This document shows positions 6,954 to 12,736 of a DNA stretch of 12,736 nt, piece by piece. Position numbers and translations under genes: made by a program. Under the pieces are notes generated by a model. That model saw only the letters and a list, made by a program, of their open reading frames with translations, searched no databases and had not been told where the DNA came from. The stretch is taken from the NCBI GenBank assembly GCA_002440905.1, contig DJWA01000008.1, positions 1-12,736 on the forward strand, given 5' to 3'. Position 1 is the first letter of the stretch. The number at the start of each line of letters is the position of its first letter. This DNA comes from Candidatus Roizmanbacteria bacterium UBA6242 (GTDB lineage: Bacteria; Patescibacteriota; Microgenomatia; UBA1406; GWC2-37-13).

Positions 6954-8767
6954 AAAAAGACTGGACCAGACTATTTGTCGTTTTCTTGATCACCGTAGGC
7001 GCGGTTTTTTGGGCGCTCAACTATCTTTTTTTGAGCGGAAAAACTGCCCCTAAATCTAGAGCATCCGGTGAAACGATTGAAATATCTTATGACCCGGCCG
7101 CGCCGACAGTTGCTTCGGGAGCTGATGTCACGGTTATGGTAAAAATGAAACCTTCGACCAATATTTCCTTAAGAGGTTATACTCTTAAGTTTAAATTCGA
7201 TAAAAATATCCTCCAGGCAAAATACATCGACTACAAACTCGGCGTTCCGAGTCCAGACTTTGCAGACACGAGCGGTACCTTAACCAAGGTAAATGAATCG
7301 GGCACCATAAATATCCAAGGGGAGATTCAGAATTCGACGGGTTTGGTTATGAATGGAAACGCTACTGTCGATCTTGTTAGGTTGGTGCTTACCGCCAAAT
7401 CGGCAACCGGTACGACGTTAAAAGCTAGCGATGCCAATTTTTTCATTGTCAAGTCTGACGCAACTATTGAAACCAATACTATATCTGCCGTGGCGGACTT
7501 GAAAATTAATGGAGGTACAGCCGCGGCAAACTGCACTTCCTTTACTGACGATTTCTCGGCCTCAGCACTTAATCAAAATCGATGGTCGACCCCGACCGGA
7601 AATAGTGGCAATGTCAGTATCACTGCTGGAGAAGTCTTAATAATCGGAGTGCCCGCGTCAACCGACTCTTCAGTGAAAACTACGGCAGCACTAACAAAGC
7701 AGACTTTGTCCGGAAACTTTGAGATTGAGGCGGTTCTGAAAACTCTGAATATAACTTCCGCGTCTGGTTCCGGAAGCCTTTCAGGATTGGGTTTCTTTGG
7801 AGACCCATATGATGGGTTTGCGATTGAGAGACAGAGTAACGGTCAGTTAAGGGTGCTTTACGATTGGAACGATACCGACTGGGTAGCCCCGACTACCGTC
7901 AATACTTCCTTAGCGGCAACGTCGCCCGTTAAGGTGAAAATCAAAAGAACAAACGCCAATCTTGAATTCCATTATGATCTCTTGGACGGTGGAGGTTACC
8001 GGTTGGCTAAATCGTTTAATGCCGGTTATACGGGCACAGGCAATGTTTACCTTTATGTGAAGAATAGTGCTCCGGATTATCCGGCCGCCAATACGAGATT
8101 TGACGATTTCAAGTTGGTGTGTGTAGCGGGAGCTGCGACGCCGACCGTACCGGCCGGTACGACGCCGACAACGGCCGTAACACCAACGGGTGCGATTCCG
8201 GTCACCGGGAACACTATTCTCAATCTTAAACTTAAGTTCCAAGGTATACCTTCAAAACCGGCAGACGCAAGAAATTTCATGAACGTCAAGTTCACCCTAT
8301 CAGGGGACGGTATTACAACGCCTCTTGTAAAATCAGGTTCATTCGTGAGCGATGGCAGCGGCGTATGGAGTGGTAAAGTCGGTTTTGACGTCTCCTCACC
8401 CGCAGGTAAAAAATATATGCTTTACGTAAAAGGTCCACGCCACGTCCAGAAAAAGATCTGTGAAAACGCTCCAAACGAAACTGCCGCTGGTACCTATCGC
8501 TGCAGCTCTGAAGCGATGACTTTGAAAACCGGCGAAAATACCTTCGATTTCTCAAAAGTGCTTCAACTGTCGGGAGACATTTATGGGCCAGACAAAAAAC
8601 AGGATGGAGTAGTTAACGCTATTGACATCTCGTTTATCAAAAACAATCTAGGCAAGTCTGACGCTTCGGTTTTGGGCGTATGCGACATTAATCTCGACGG
8701 CAAGTGCGACACCCAGGATTATTCGCTTATAATCTCGGCGTTGTCAATTAAAAGCGACGAACTTTAA
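6950..8767 (+). CDS. Membrane-anchored cohesin-like / lectin-like / dockerin protein
   Basis: The start overlaps the preceding stop (ATGA). The 605-residue protein has: an N-terminal membrane anchor at ~8-28; a cohesin-like beta-sandwich at ~42-187 (GYTLKFKFDKNIL matches the cohesin 'YxhxhxYDxxxL' strand); a concanavalin/LamG-like domain at ~195-392 (opening FTDDFSASALNQNRW and closing FDDFKLVCV, as in DUF1349-like sugar-binding folds); a Thr/Pro linker at ~396-418; a beta-rich X-type module at ~422-540; and a dockerin at 548-590. The first dockerin loop, DKKQDGVVNAID, has Lys at ligand position 3; the second, DINLDGKCDTQD, is complete. Cohesin and dockerin in one chain could link partners in series. 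The lectin-like fold suggests glycan binding. Domain names rest on motif reading; the dockerin is the surest. Confidence 0.8.
   Translation: MKKDWTRLFVVFLITVGAVFWALNYLFLSGKTAPKSRASGETIEISYDPAAPTVASGADVTVMVKMKPSTNISLRGYTLKFKFDKNILQAKYIDYKLGVPSPDFADTSGTLTKVNESGTINIQGEIQNSTGLVMNGNATVDLVRLVLTAKSATGTTLKASDANFFIVKSDATIETNTISAVADLKINGGTAAANCTSFTDDFSASALNQNRWSTPTGNSGNVSITAGEVLIIGVPASTDSSVKTTAALTKQTLSGNFEIEAVLKTLNITSASGSGSLSGLGFFGDPYDGFAIERQSNGQLRVLYDWNDTDWVAPTTVNTSLAATSPVKVKIKRTNANLEFHYDLLDGGGYRLAKSFNAGYTGTGNVYLYVKNSAPDYPAANTRFDDFKLVCVAGAATPTVPAGTTPTTAVTPTGAIPVTGNTILNLKLKFQGIPSKPADARNFMNVKFTLSGDGITTPLVKSGSFVSDGSGVWSGKVGFDVSSPAGKKYMLYVKGPRHVQKKICENAPNETAAGTYRCSSEAMTLKTGENTFDFSKVLQLSGDIYGPDKKQDGVVNAIDISFIKNNLGKSDASVLGVCDINLDGKCDTQDYSLIISALSIKSDEL
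8591..8719 (+). other. Dockerin module of the cohesin/lectin-like protein
   Basis: This encodes residues 548-590. Loop one (548-559) has Asp at 1, 5 and 12 but Lys at 3. Loop two (579-590) has all ligands, and Cys578 and Cys586 could form a disulfide across it. The preceding residues, ending in QLSGDIYG, resemble the usual module-dockerin junction. Confidence 0.8.
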
Positions 8768-9400
8768 ATGGAACCAAAAAACAAAATATTTATTTATCTT
8801 CTGGTGATCTTTTTTGCCGTATTTGTCGGTACCGGCCTGTTTGTCGGCATGGGCAATAAGAATAACCAACAGTCTCAAATGGAGAGTAGTCAGGATTCAA
8901 CGGTGACTGTCAAGGAAGATGTTGCTACCTTAAAACAGGAAAATCTGGTCATGCCGACGGTCGCTCCGACTGAAGGATCGCTTTCTCTAACAACAAAAAC
9001 AGACAGCTATACGGTTTCCGACACGGTTACAGTTGATCTTGCTGGTCAGTCGCAAGGAAAAAATATTGTCGGGTATGACGTAATTATTTATTATGATCCG
9101 TTGTCCTTTGAATTTGTTGAGGTTAAATCAAGTTTATCGGATTTCAAAATTTACTCGTATAATAGAGGAAACTATTTACTTTTGACTGCGGTTAAATCTT
9201 TAGATAGTCAAGCGCCAACGGTTTTGGGAACAGCTGATAAAAGTCAGCCGATGGCATCGGTTTCATTTAAACCCAAGAAGCCCGGCAAGTTCAACTTTTC
9301 TTTGAGGCAGTCAGCCGGCCAGGACGTCACCGATCTAGTTACAGACCAGACAGAGGTCTTGATCCCGACATTAACCGATCTGTCGGTTGAAATAAAATGA
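8768..9400 (+). CDS. Membrane-anchored cohesin-domain protein (210 aa)
   Basis: The ATG directly follows the preceding TAA with no gap. A hydrophobic N-terminal segment (~7-28) anchors the protein in the membrane, followed by a polar Gln/Ser/Glu-rich stalk (~30-68). One cohesin-like beta-sandwich fills ~70-198. Residues 102-110 (GYDVIIYYD) form the recognisable cohesin strand, and MASVSFKPKKPGKFNFSL (162-179) matches the late strands. No cysteine is present. Cohesins receive dockerins, so this is a candidate membrane-proximal receptor for the dockerin proteins encoded just upstream. Length and layout fit a minimal anchor-stalk-cohesin scaffold. Its stop overlaps the next start (ATGA). Confidence 0.8.
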   Translation: MEPKNKIFIYLLVIFFAVFVGTGLFVGMGNKNNQQSQMESSQDSTVTVKEDVATLKQENLVMPTVAPTEGSLSLTTKTDSYTVSDTVTVDLAGQSQGKNIVGYDVIIYYDPLSFEFVEVKSSLSDFKIYSYNRGNYLLLTAVKSLDSQAPTVLGTADKSQPMASVSFKPKKPGKFNFSLRQSAGQDVTDLVTDQTEVLIPTLTDLSVEIK

Positions 9401-10044
9401 TAAACGCAAAAAAAATCCTTATAGCCCTTTTGATCTTCCTCGGTATAACGCCGTTGGTTTTTGCCGTTGAAGCGGCTTCATTGAAGTTCAATAATTCATC
9501 GGCCACCGTTTCAAACGGGGGAACTTTTCAGATAGAAGTGATTGTCGATCCGGGTTCTGACAGCGTCAATTCGGCCGATATTTACGTCAGCTATGACGGA
9601 ACTTTACTCAAGGCAACAGGAGTCTCAGCAGGATCGCTTTTCCCAACAGTTACAAACGATGTGGCTACATCAGGAACCGTATATATTGCCGGAATGGTCA
9701 ACGACCCGGCCAACTCGATTTCAAGCTCAGGGACGGTCGCAATAATAACATTTGAAGCCCTGAAAGAGGGGACGGGGACTTTAAGCTTTGATTGTAATTC
9801 TTCAAAGGTGGTTAAAAACGATCTTAACGCAACAAATGTCTTGACCTGTACGTCAAACGGAACCAGCGCGGTGACGGTTGGAGCCGGTGGGTCAAGTGAT
9901 CCGACAGCCACCCCGGTAACAGACGGAACTGGGGAAACGCCTACCGAATTGCCCCAAACCGGGATCTGGGATAATGTCGCCAGGCTTGCAATTCCCGGAG
10001 CGTTGTTGCTATTATTAGGTGGAGCCTTAAGACTCATCTTATGA
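9397..10044 (+). CDS. Cohesin-domain protein with LPQTG sortase signal
   Basis: The start overlaps the previous stop (ATGA). The 215-residue product has a signal peptide (~1-27; hydrophobic core LIALLIFLGITPLVFAV with Ala-rich exit). A cohesin-like domain follows at ~28-162 (SADIYVSYDGTLLKATGV is the characteristic strand; VAIITFEALKEGTGTLSF matches the later strands). A short linker with Thr, Pro and Gly leads to a C-terminal sorting signal: LPQTG at 185-189, a hydrophobic stretch and a short tail with a single Arg. Sortase would cleave between Thr and Gly and attach the protein covalently, in Gram-positive species to peptidoglycan. It may be a wall-linked dockerin receptor, complementing the membrane-anchored cohesin before it. 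No sortase gene lies in the window. Confidence 0.85.
   Translation: MINAKKILIALLIFLGITPLVFAVEAASLKFNNSSATVSNGGTFQIEVIVDPGSDSVNSADIYVSYDGTLLKATGVSAGSLFPTVTNDVATSGTVYIAGMVNDPANSISSSGTVAIITFEALKEGTGTLSFDCNSSKVVKNDLNATNVLTCTSNGTSAVTVGAGGSSDPTATPVTDGTGETPTELPQTGIWDNVARLAIPGALLLLLGGALRLIL
9949..10041 (+). other. LPXTG-type cell-surface sorting signal
   Basis: This encodes residues 185-215: LPQTG, a polar spacer, a Leu/Gly/Ala hydrophobic segment and the end RLIL. The order matches a sortase signal, although the usual multi-basic tail is reduced to one Arg. Confidence 0.75.
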
Positions 10045-10670
10045 CAATTACAAATAACCCAAAAGTTGCCAAAATCGCCGCCATATTCATAGGTATTATT
10101 GTTTTTATCGGTCTTCTGGTATTGACCTTCCAGTTGATAGGTACCAGAGCGGCCGACTTTGAACCGCGGGACGTAGTCGTATCCAATATAGAGAAGAATT
10201 CGGTCAAGATCTCTTGGGCAACGGGAGTGGATTCCCAAGGAGTTGTCGAATACGGGACAACCCCGACAGCTCTAAATTTTTTTGCCCCTGAAGCGGCTAA
10301 AGCCAAGACCCACAGCCTAGATTTGACCCTCCTATCGCCGAGTACAACCTACTATTTTGATATCAGGGTAGGAGACAAGAAGTTTGACAATGGAGGGGTT
10401 CCTTGGACGTTTACGACAAAAAGTACCGAAGATTCGTCGGTCGGTGCACCAACAACGGCTCCGACAACTCCTGTTGGTACAACGGTCACGCCGACCAAGG
10501 CCGCAACGGGTACATCAACATCACCAACTCCCATTCAAACCCTTGAGATTCCCGACGCCAGCGCCGGTTGTTCTGAGACCGACTGTGACAAGATCAAGGA
10601 GAAACTGGGTAAAGGTTGTTCAACTCAGGATTACTTCAGATGCGTAAGGGCGCTGACCCCGACTCCATAA
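10041..10670 (+). CDS. Membrane-anchored fibronectin-III-like protein with four-Cys C-terminus
   Basis: The start overlaps the previous stop (ATGA). The 209-residue product has an N-terminal membrane segment (~11-33). A fibronectin type III-like domain follows at ~40-127: VSNIEKNSVKISWAT and GVVEYGT begin it, and LSPSTTYYFDIRV is the typical 'L-x-P-x-T-x-Y-x-x-x-h' strand. Then come a Thr/Pro/Ser linker (~128-168) and a short C-terminal segment with four Cys (177, 182, 193, 201). The segment CSTQDYFRCVRAL resembles the second dockerin helix of the 605-aa protein (CDTQDYSLIISAL) but lacks calcium ligands, so it may be a degenerate dockerin or a separate disulfide module. As the last gene before the terminator it probably acts in the same surface assembly, by adhesion or as a spacer. 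Confidence 0.8.
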   Translation: MTITNNPKVAKIAAIFIGIIVFIGLLVLTFQLIGTRAADFEPRDVVVSNIEKNSVKISWATGVDSQGVVEYGTTPTALNFFAPEAAKAKTHSLDLTLLSPSTTYYFDIRVGDKKFDNGGVPWTFTTKSTEDSSVGAPTTAPTTPVGTTVTPTKAATGTSTSPTPIQTLEIPDASAGCSETDCDKIKEKLGKGCSTQDYFRCVRALTPTP

Positions 10671-10698
10671 AACACCACAACATTAGGTAGTGTTTTTT
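10671..10698 (+). terminator. Rho-independent terminator of the surface gene cluster
   Basis: The stem AACACCAC (10671-10678) pairs with GTAGTGTT (10687-10694) with one mismatch and an 8-base loop. A run of six T (10693-10698) follows, and the A residues of the preceding stop codon can lengthen the stem. It begins directly after the last TAA. Read on the other strand it ends in TTTT, so it may also weakly stop transcripts from the minus-strand metalloprotease gene. Confidence 0.7.
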
Positions 10699-10759
10699 CT
10701 ATGTAAACTTTCCTTTTACCATGTGATGACTTTTATATGGCGCTTAGTAATCCCGATAG

Positions 10760-11419
10760 TTAAACGATTCCGCTACCACCAAGGCCAACGGGAAGAAGAA
10801 TACCGTTGAGAAAGGATACCATGGGAATGAGGACTCTCTGAAGCATTGAAGAACCTCCAATTGGCAGGATCATCAATAATAAAAAGAATATTCCGTACCT
10901 TTGAAGTGAATACCATTCGTGGGCTTTTTCCCTCGGCAAGATTCCGCCGACTATTTTAAATCCATCCAAAGGATGAATCGGCAAAAGATTAAAAACTGCC
11001 AATACAACGTTCATCCTAATGACGGGGATAAAAATAAGTAAGCCTATAGTCGTCATAAAAGTTAGATCAAATAATATAAACAGTCTGAGGAGTATTGAAA
11101 GTACGATAGCCAAAATCAAATTAGATATAGGACCGGCAATTGATATGACAGCAGCGTCACGTCTAGGGTTTTTTAGGTTATAGGGATCAAATTCCACCGG
11201 CTTACCCCAACCAAAACCGAAAAGCATCAAAAAAAACATCCCCATGGGATCAACATGAACCATTGGGTTAAGTTTAAGCCTGCCCTGAAGCCTTGGAGTC
11301 GGATCACCTAGGTGGTCGGCCGCCAAAGCATGGGAAAATTCATGTATGGCGATGGCCACGAGGAGAGAGAAGAGGTACACAATGAATATTAACGGGTTTG
11401 AAAACAGATAAGATAACAT
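10760..11419 (-). CDS. Site-2-protease-like M50 membrane metalloprotease
   Basis: This 219-residue polytopic protein has both hallmarks of the short M50 site-2-protease family (S2P-M50-like). HEFSH at 26-30 lies inside the first membrane helix (zinc ligands and catalytic Glu). NLLPIHPLDG at 144-153 supplies the third zinc ligand, Asp152. An AGP motif at 95-97 in the next helix is also typical. Further hydrophobic segments lie at ~57-71, 98-117, 122-146 and 176-208. Such enzymes cut substrates within the membrane; the substrate here is unknown. The length is normal for PDZ-less members, and the gene appears intact. It is divergent from rpmB across a 42-base gap carrying a palindromic promoter region. 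Confidence 0.93.
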   Translation of the reverse strand: MLSYLFSNPLIFIVYLFSLLVAIAIHEFSHALAADHLGDPTPRLQGRLKLNPMVHVDPMGMFFLMLFGFGWGKPVEFDPYNLKNPRRDAAVISIAGPISNLILAIVLSILLRLFILFDLTFMTTIGLLIFIPVIRMNVVLAVFNLLPIHPLDGFKIVGGILPREKAHEWYSLQRYGIFFLLLMILPIGGSSMLQRVLIPMVSFLNGILLPVGLGGSGIV

Positions 11420-11424
11420 AGTTA

Positions 11425-11456
11425 TTGTTTTTAGCTCTCCTTTATGATATCATAAA
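11425..11456 (+). promoter_or_regulatory. Divergent promoter region with a perfect 16-bp palindrome
   Basis: TTTATGATATCATAAA (11441-11456) is a perfect palindrome that offers TATGAT/TATCAT -10 boxes on both strands. For rpmB a -35 TTGTTT (11425-11430), 17-base spacer and -10 TATCAT (11448-11453) end 8 bases before the ATG at 11462. For the protease gene the boxes lie about 25-30 bases before the ATG at 11419. The palindrome could also be an operator. Confidence 0.5.
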
Positions 11457-11461
11457 TCCTT

Positions 11462-11749
11462 ATGGGAAATGTTTGTTATCACTGCGGAAAAGGCGTTCTT
11501 TACGGTCGTACCCACACTCACCACAGAGGTGTAGCTGGAGGTCGCTGGAAAAAAAGAGCTCCTAAGGTACAAAAAATATTCAGGGCGAACCTCATAAGAC
11601 TCGCAATTGTCGAAAAAGGCAAGACAATAAGAGTTAAATTGTGCGCGAGCTGCTTGAAGAGGGTAAAGAAAGACATGAAAGACGGAGTCAAGCCGTTTGT
11701 GACTTTGGCAGCCGTAAAAACAAAGGCTAAATCCGAGGTTACTTCTTAA
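11462..11749 (+). CDS. rpmB: 50S ribosomal protein L28, zinc-ribbon (four-Cys) form
   Basis: This 95-residue basic protein matches bacterial L28. C-Y-H-C-G-K-G at 5-11 corresponds to the usual C-x-x-T-G-K-G start, a His-rich stretch (THTHHRGVAGGRW) corresponds to the SHA/N region, and IRVKLCASCLKRVKK corresponds to the end of the L28 fold. Two Cys pairs (5/8 and 61/64) make the zinc-binding version. Residues ~75-95 form a short Lys-rich tail. L28 is a component of the large ribosomal subunit. No Shine-Dalgarno sequence precedes the ATG, and the promoter predicts a leaderless or very short leader. Its end overlaps the end of the convergent gene by 11 bases. Confidence 0.93.
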   Translation: MGNVCYHCGKGVLYGRTHTHHRGVAGGRWKKRAPKVQKIFRANLIRLAIVEKGKTIRVKLCASCLKRVKKDMKDGVKPFVTLAAVKTKAKSEVTS

Positions 11750-12146
11750 TAATCTTCAGATTCTTTTCCTTAAATCCACCGAAACACCCGACACTCTGAC
11801 CATCTTTGTTTTCTATTACATAGTCATCAGGCGGGCATGGTGATCCTTTTCTGTTGACATAAACTTTATCCGAATAGCAGCTGTAGGTTAGGCCTTTCTT
11901 TTCATTATTCTTTGGTTTTTTGTTGTAGAGGTTATAGGTTTGGCACATACCGGTGTCACCGTAACAATAACGGTTTACGACCTGTCCGTACTTGTATGAT
12001 GCGCACCAGAAATAAGCTTTTCCTTTCTTGAATCCAGCCTCGGAATTGACGGCGTAGTTGATAAAGTAGGCCAATAACGATAAAAAAGTAATAGCTCCGA
12101 CAACAAGCATAATAATTTTCCTATTCTTCTTGGCCTTTTTCTTCAT
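11739..12146 (-). CDS. Six-Cys membrane-anchored hypothetical protein
   Basis: I place the start at the ATG ending at 12146 (135 residues), 7 bases after the def stop. An upstream in-frame TTG at 12164 would overlap def and is less likely. A strongly basic start (MKKKAKKNRK) and a hydrophobic helix (~11-32) form a signal anchor with the rest outside. The ectodomain has six Cys (48, 61, 68, 90, 104, 121) and many Tyr. WCASYKYGQVVNRYC and SCYSDKVYVNRKGSPC look like two related halves, suggesting a duplicated disulfide-bonded unit. No catalytic motif or known family is recognised. It is probably co-transcribed with def, though a functional link is not evident. The 3' end overlaps rpmB by 11 bases. 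Confidence 0.7.
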   Translation of the reverse strand: MKKKAKKNRKIIMLVVGAITFLSLLAYFINYAVNSEAGFKKGKAYFWCASYKYGQVVNRYCYGDTGMCQTYNLYNKKPKNNEKKGLTYSCYSDKVYVNRKGSPCPPDDYVIENKDGQSVGCFGGFKEKNLKIIKK

Positions 12147-12153
12147 AGATTTA

Positions 12154-12687
12154 TTATATTTCAAACGGTTTTAAATTTCCTCCAGATTCTTTATACAAAG
12201 GCGCCTTTTGTTCGAGTGACCTTTGAGTAAAGACGATTCCATTAAGGTGATCCATTTCGTGCTGGATTATGGTCGCCTCAAATCCCTTAAACCACTTTTT
12301 ATGAACTTGGGAATTGAGATCTTGGTACTCAAGGTAAACCTTGTTTGATCTACTTACCGGACCCCATATGCGGGGGATTGAGAGACAGCCTTCAAGCTTA
12401 TCTGTTTTTCTGCTATTTTTATTTTTCTTGCCGGGAGAGTCTTCTATTTTAAGGATTTTGGGGTTTATGAATATAAGAGTTTCGGCCTGGGGACTCTTTT
12501 TAATAACAAATATAGATAGGTTAATTCCAACCTGATTGGCGGCCAGACCAACGCCCTGGGGGTCTGATTGGGAGATCAGGGTCTCTTCCATGTCATAGAT
12601 CAGTTTCTTTATGTTGTCGTCTATCTTGACAACGGGATTGGTCGGATTGGACAGGACTTTATGGGGTACATTCACGATCTTTAACAT
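12154..12687 (-). CDS. def: Peptide deformylase
   Basis: This 177-residue protein carries all three deformylase motifs: GVGLAANQVG (45-54), EGCLS (99-103) and QHEMDH (142-147). Cys101, His143 and His147 are the metal ligands and Glu144 is the catalytic base. The enzyme removes the N-formyl group from the initiator Met of new proteins in the cytoplasm. The length is normal. A Lys/Asn-rich insert (~83-97, SPGKKNKNSRKTDK) lengthens the loop before motif 2. The ATG lies only 6 bases after a perfect TATAAT, so the mRNA is probably leaderless. The downstream six-Cys gene follows after 7 bases. Confidence 0.96.
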   Translation of the reverse strand: MLKIVNVPHKVLSNPTNPVVKIDDNIKKLIYDMEETLISQSDPQGVGLAANQVGINLSIFVIKKSPQAETLIFINPKILKIEDSPGKKNKNSRKTDKLEGCLSIPRIWGPVSRSNKVYLEYQDLNSQVHKKWFKGFEATIIQHEMDHLNGIVFTQRSLEQKAPLYKESGGNLKPFEI

Positions 12688-12693
12688 GAGATT

Positions 12694-12703
12694 ATTATAT
12701 AAT
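12694..12703. promoter_or_regulatory. Divergent overlapping -10 boxes between def and the right-edge gene
   Basis: ATTATATAAT is a perfect 10-base palindrome containing TATAAT on each strand (minus 12699-12694; plus 12698-12703). The def ATG begins 6 bases downstream on the minus strand and the right-edge ATG (12714) 10 bases downstream on the plus strand. No good -35 box is seen on either side. Confidence 0.5.
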
Positions 12704-12713
12704 AAACTAATAT

Positions 12714-12736
12714 ATGAAGCTATCTTTGTGTTTGGC
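12714..12736 (+). CDS. Start of an unidentified gene cut by the window edge (partial)
   Basis: An ATG 10 bases after a plus-strand TATAAT opens a frame reading MKLSLCL to the window end, with no stop. Hydrophobic beta-strand starts of this kind are common in family 2 glycosyltransferases, but seven residues cannot establish a family. Support comes mainly from the divergent promoter and the position opposite def. Confidence 0.35.

Noticed and set aside
8138..8205. Thr/Pro codon repeats resembling tandem DNA repeats (also near 10445-10540)
   Set aside because: Low-complexity linker coding sequence with irregular codons; no exact repeat unit, so it is not a CRISPR or satellite array.
9591..10238. 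Long minus-strand open frame (215 codons) opposite the LPQTG cohesin and FnIII genes
   Set aside because: It lies antisense to two well-supported genes, has no recognisable domain or promoter, and its composition reflects the complement of Thr/Val-rich coding sequence.
10699..10759. Possible small RNA or tRNA in the gap between the cluster terminator and the metalloprotease gene
   Set aside because: About 60 bases without a cloverleaf, stable hairpin or promoter; nothing beyond the 3' flank of two convergent genes is seen.
12147..12164. TTG at 12164 as the start of the six-Cys protein
   Set aside because: It overlaps the end of def and adds residues before a typical basic start; the ATG at 12146 leaves a 7-base gap and a standard signal anchor.

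Overview
The window looks like chromosomal DNA of a Candidate Phyla Radiation (Patescibacteria) bacterium, possibly Microgenomates-like. This is inferred from the kind of genes present: many secreted or membrane-anchored proteins of unknown function with Thr/Pro-rich linkers, cohesin and dockerin modules, tight gene packing and almost no Shine-Dalgarno sites. TGA is used as a genuine stop in several overlapping genes, so the TGA-as-glycine code of Gracilibacteria/Absconditabacteria does not apply. No rRNA, tRNA, CRISPR array, transposase or phage gene was seen, and no gap without a gene exceeds about 90 bases.

Layout. (1) 1-1303, + strand: an Ala-rich protein of unknown function, probably cut by the window edge, and a small charged helical protein. 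(2) 1304-2603, - strand: a small excisionase/MerR-type helix-turn-helix protein with a good promoter, and a secreted protein with a Pro/Thr linker and a probable lytic-transglycosylase-like (SLT/lysozyme fold) domain. (3) 2681-10670, + strand: a compact run of eight genes for surface proteins. These are a large Cys-rich repeat protein, two small membrane proteins, a secreted dockerin protein, a membrane-anchored cohesin + lectin-like + dockerin protein, a membrane-anchored cohesin protein, a cohesin protein with an LPQTG sorting signal, and a membrane-anchored fibronectin-III-like protein. Four junctions are ATGA overlaps, two others have gaps of 0 and 1 base, and the run ends in a Rho-independent terminator at 10671-10698. 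(4) 10760-12736: housekeeping genes, namely a site-2-protease-like M50 membrane metalloprotease (-), ribosomal protein L28 (rpmB, +), a six-cysteine membrane-anchored protein (-) and peptide deformylase (def, -). The first codons of another + strand gene lie at the right edge.

How the genes may work together. Region 3 reads as a small cell-surface assembly system. Dockerin-bearing proteins could bind cohesin-bearing proteins that are held either in the membrane by N-terminal anchors or on the wall by sortase, in the manner of a stripped-down cellulosome or adhesin scaffold. No glycoside hydrolase is visible, so attachment or surface display is more likely than polysaccharide digestion; this is inference. 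The divergently transcribed SLT-like protein could open the wall for such structures.

A second theme is promoter geometry. Several genes have a -10 box ending only 6-8 bases before the start codon, which predicts leaderless mRNAs.
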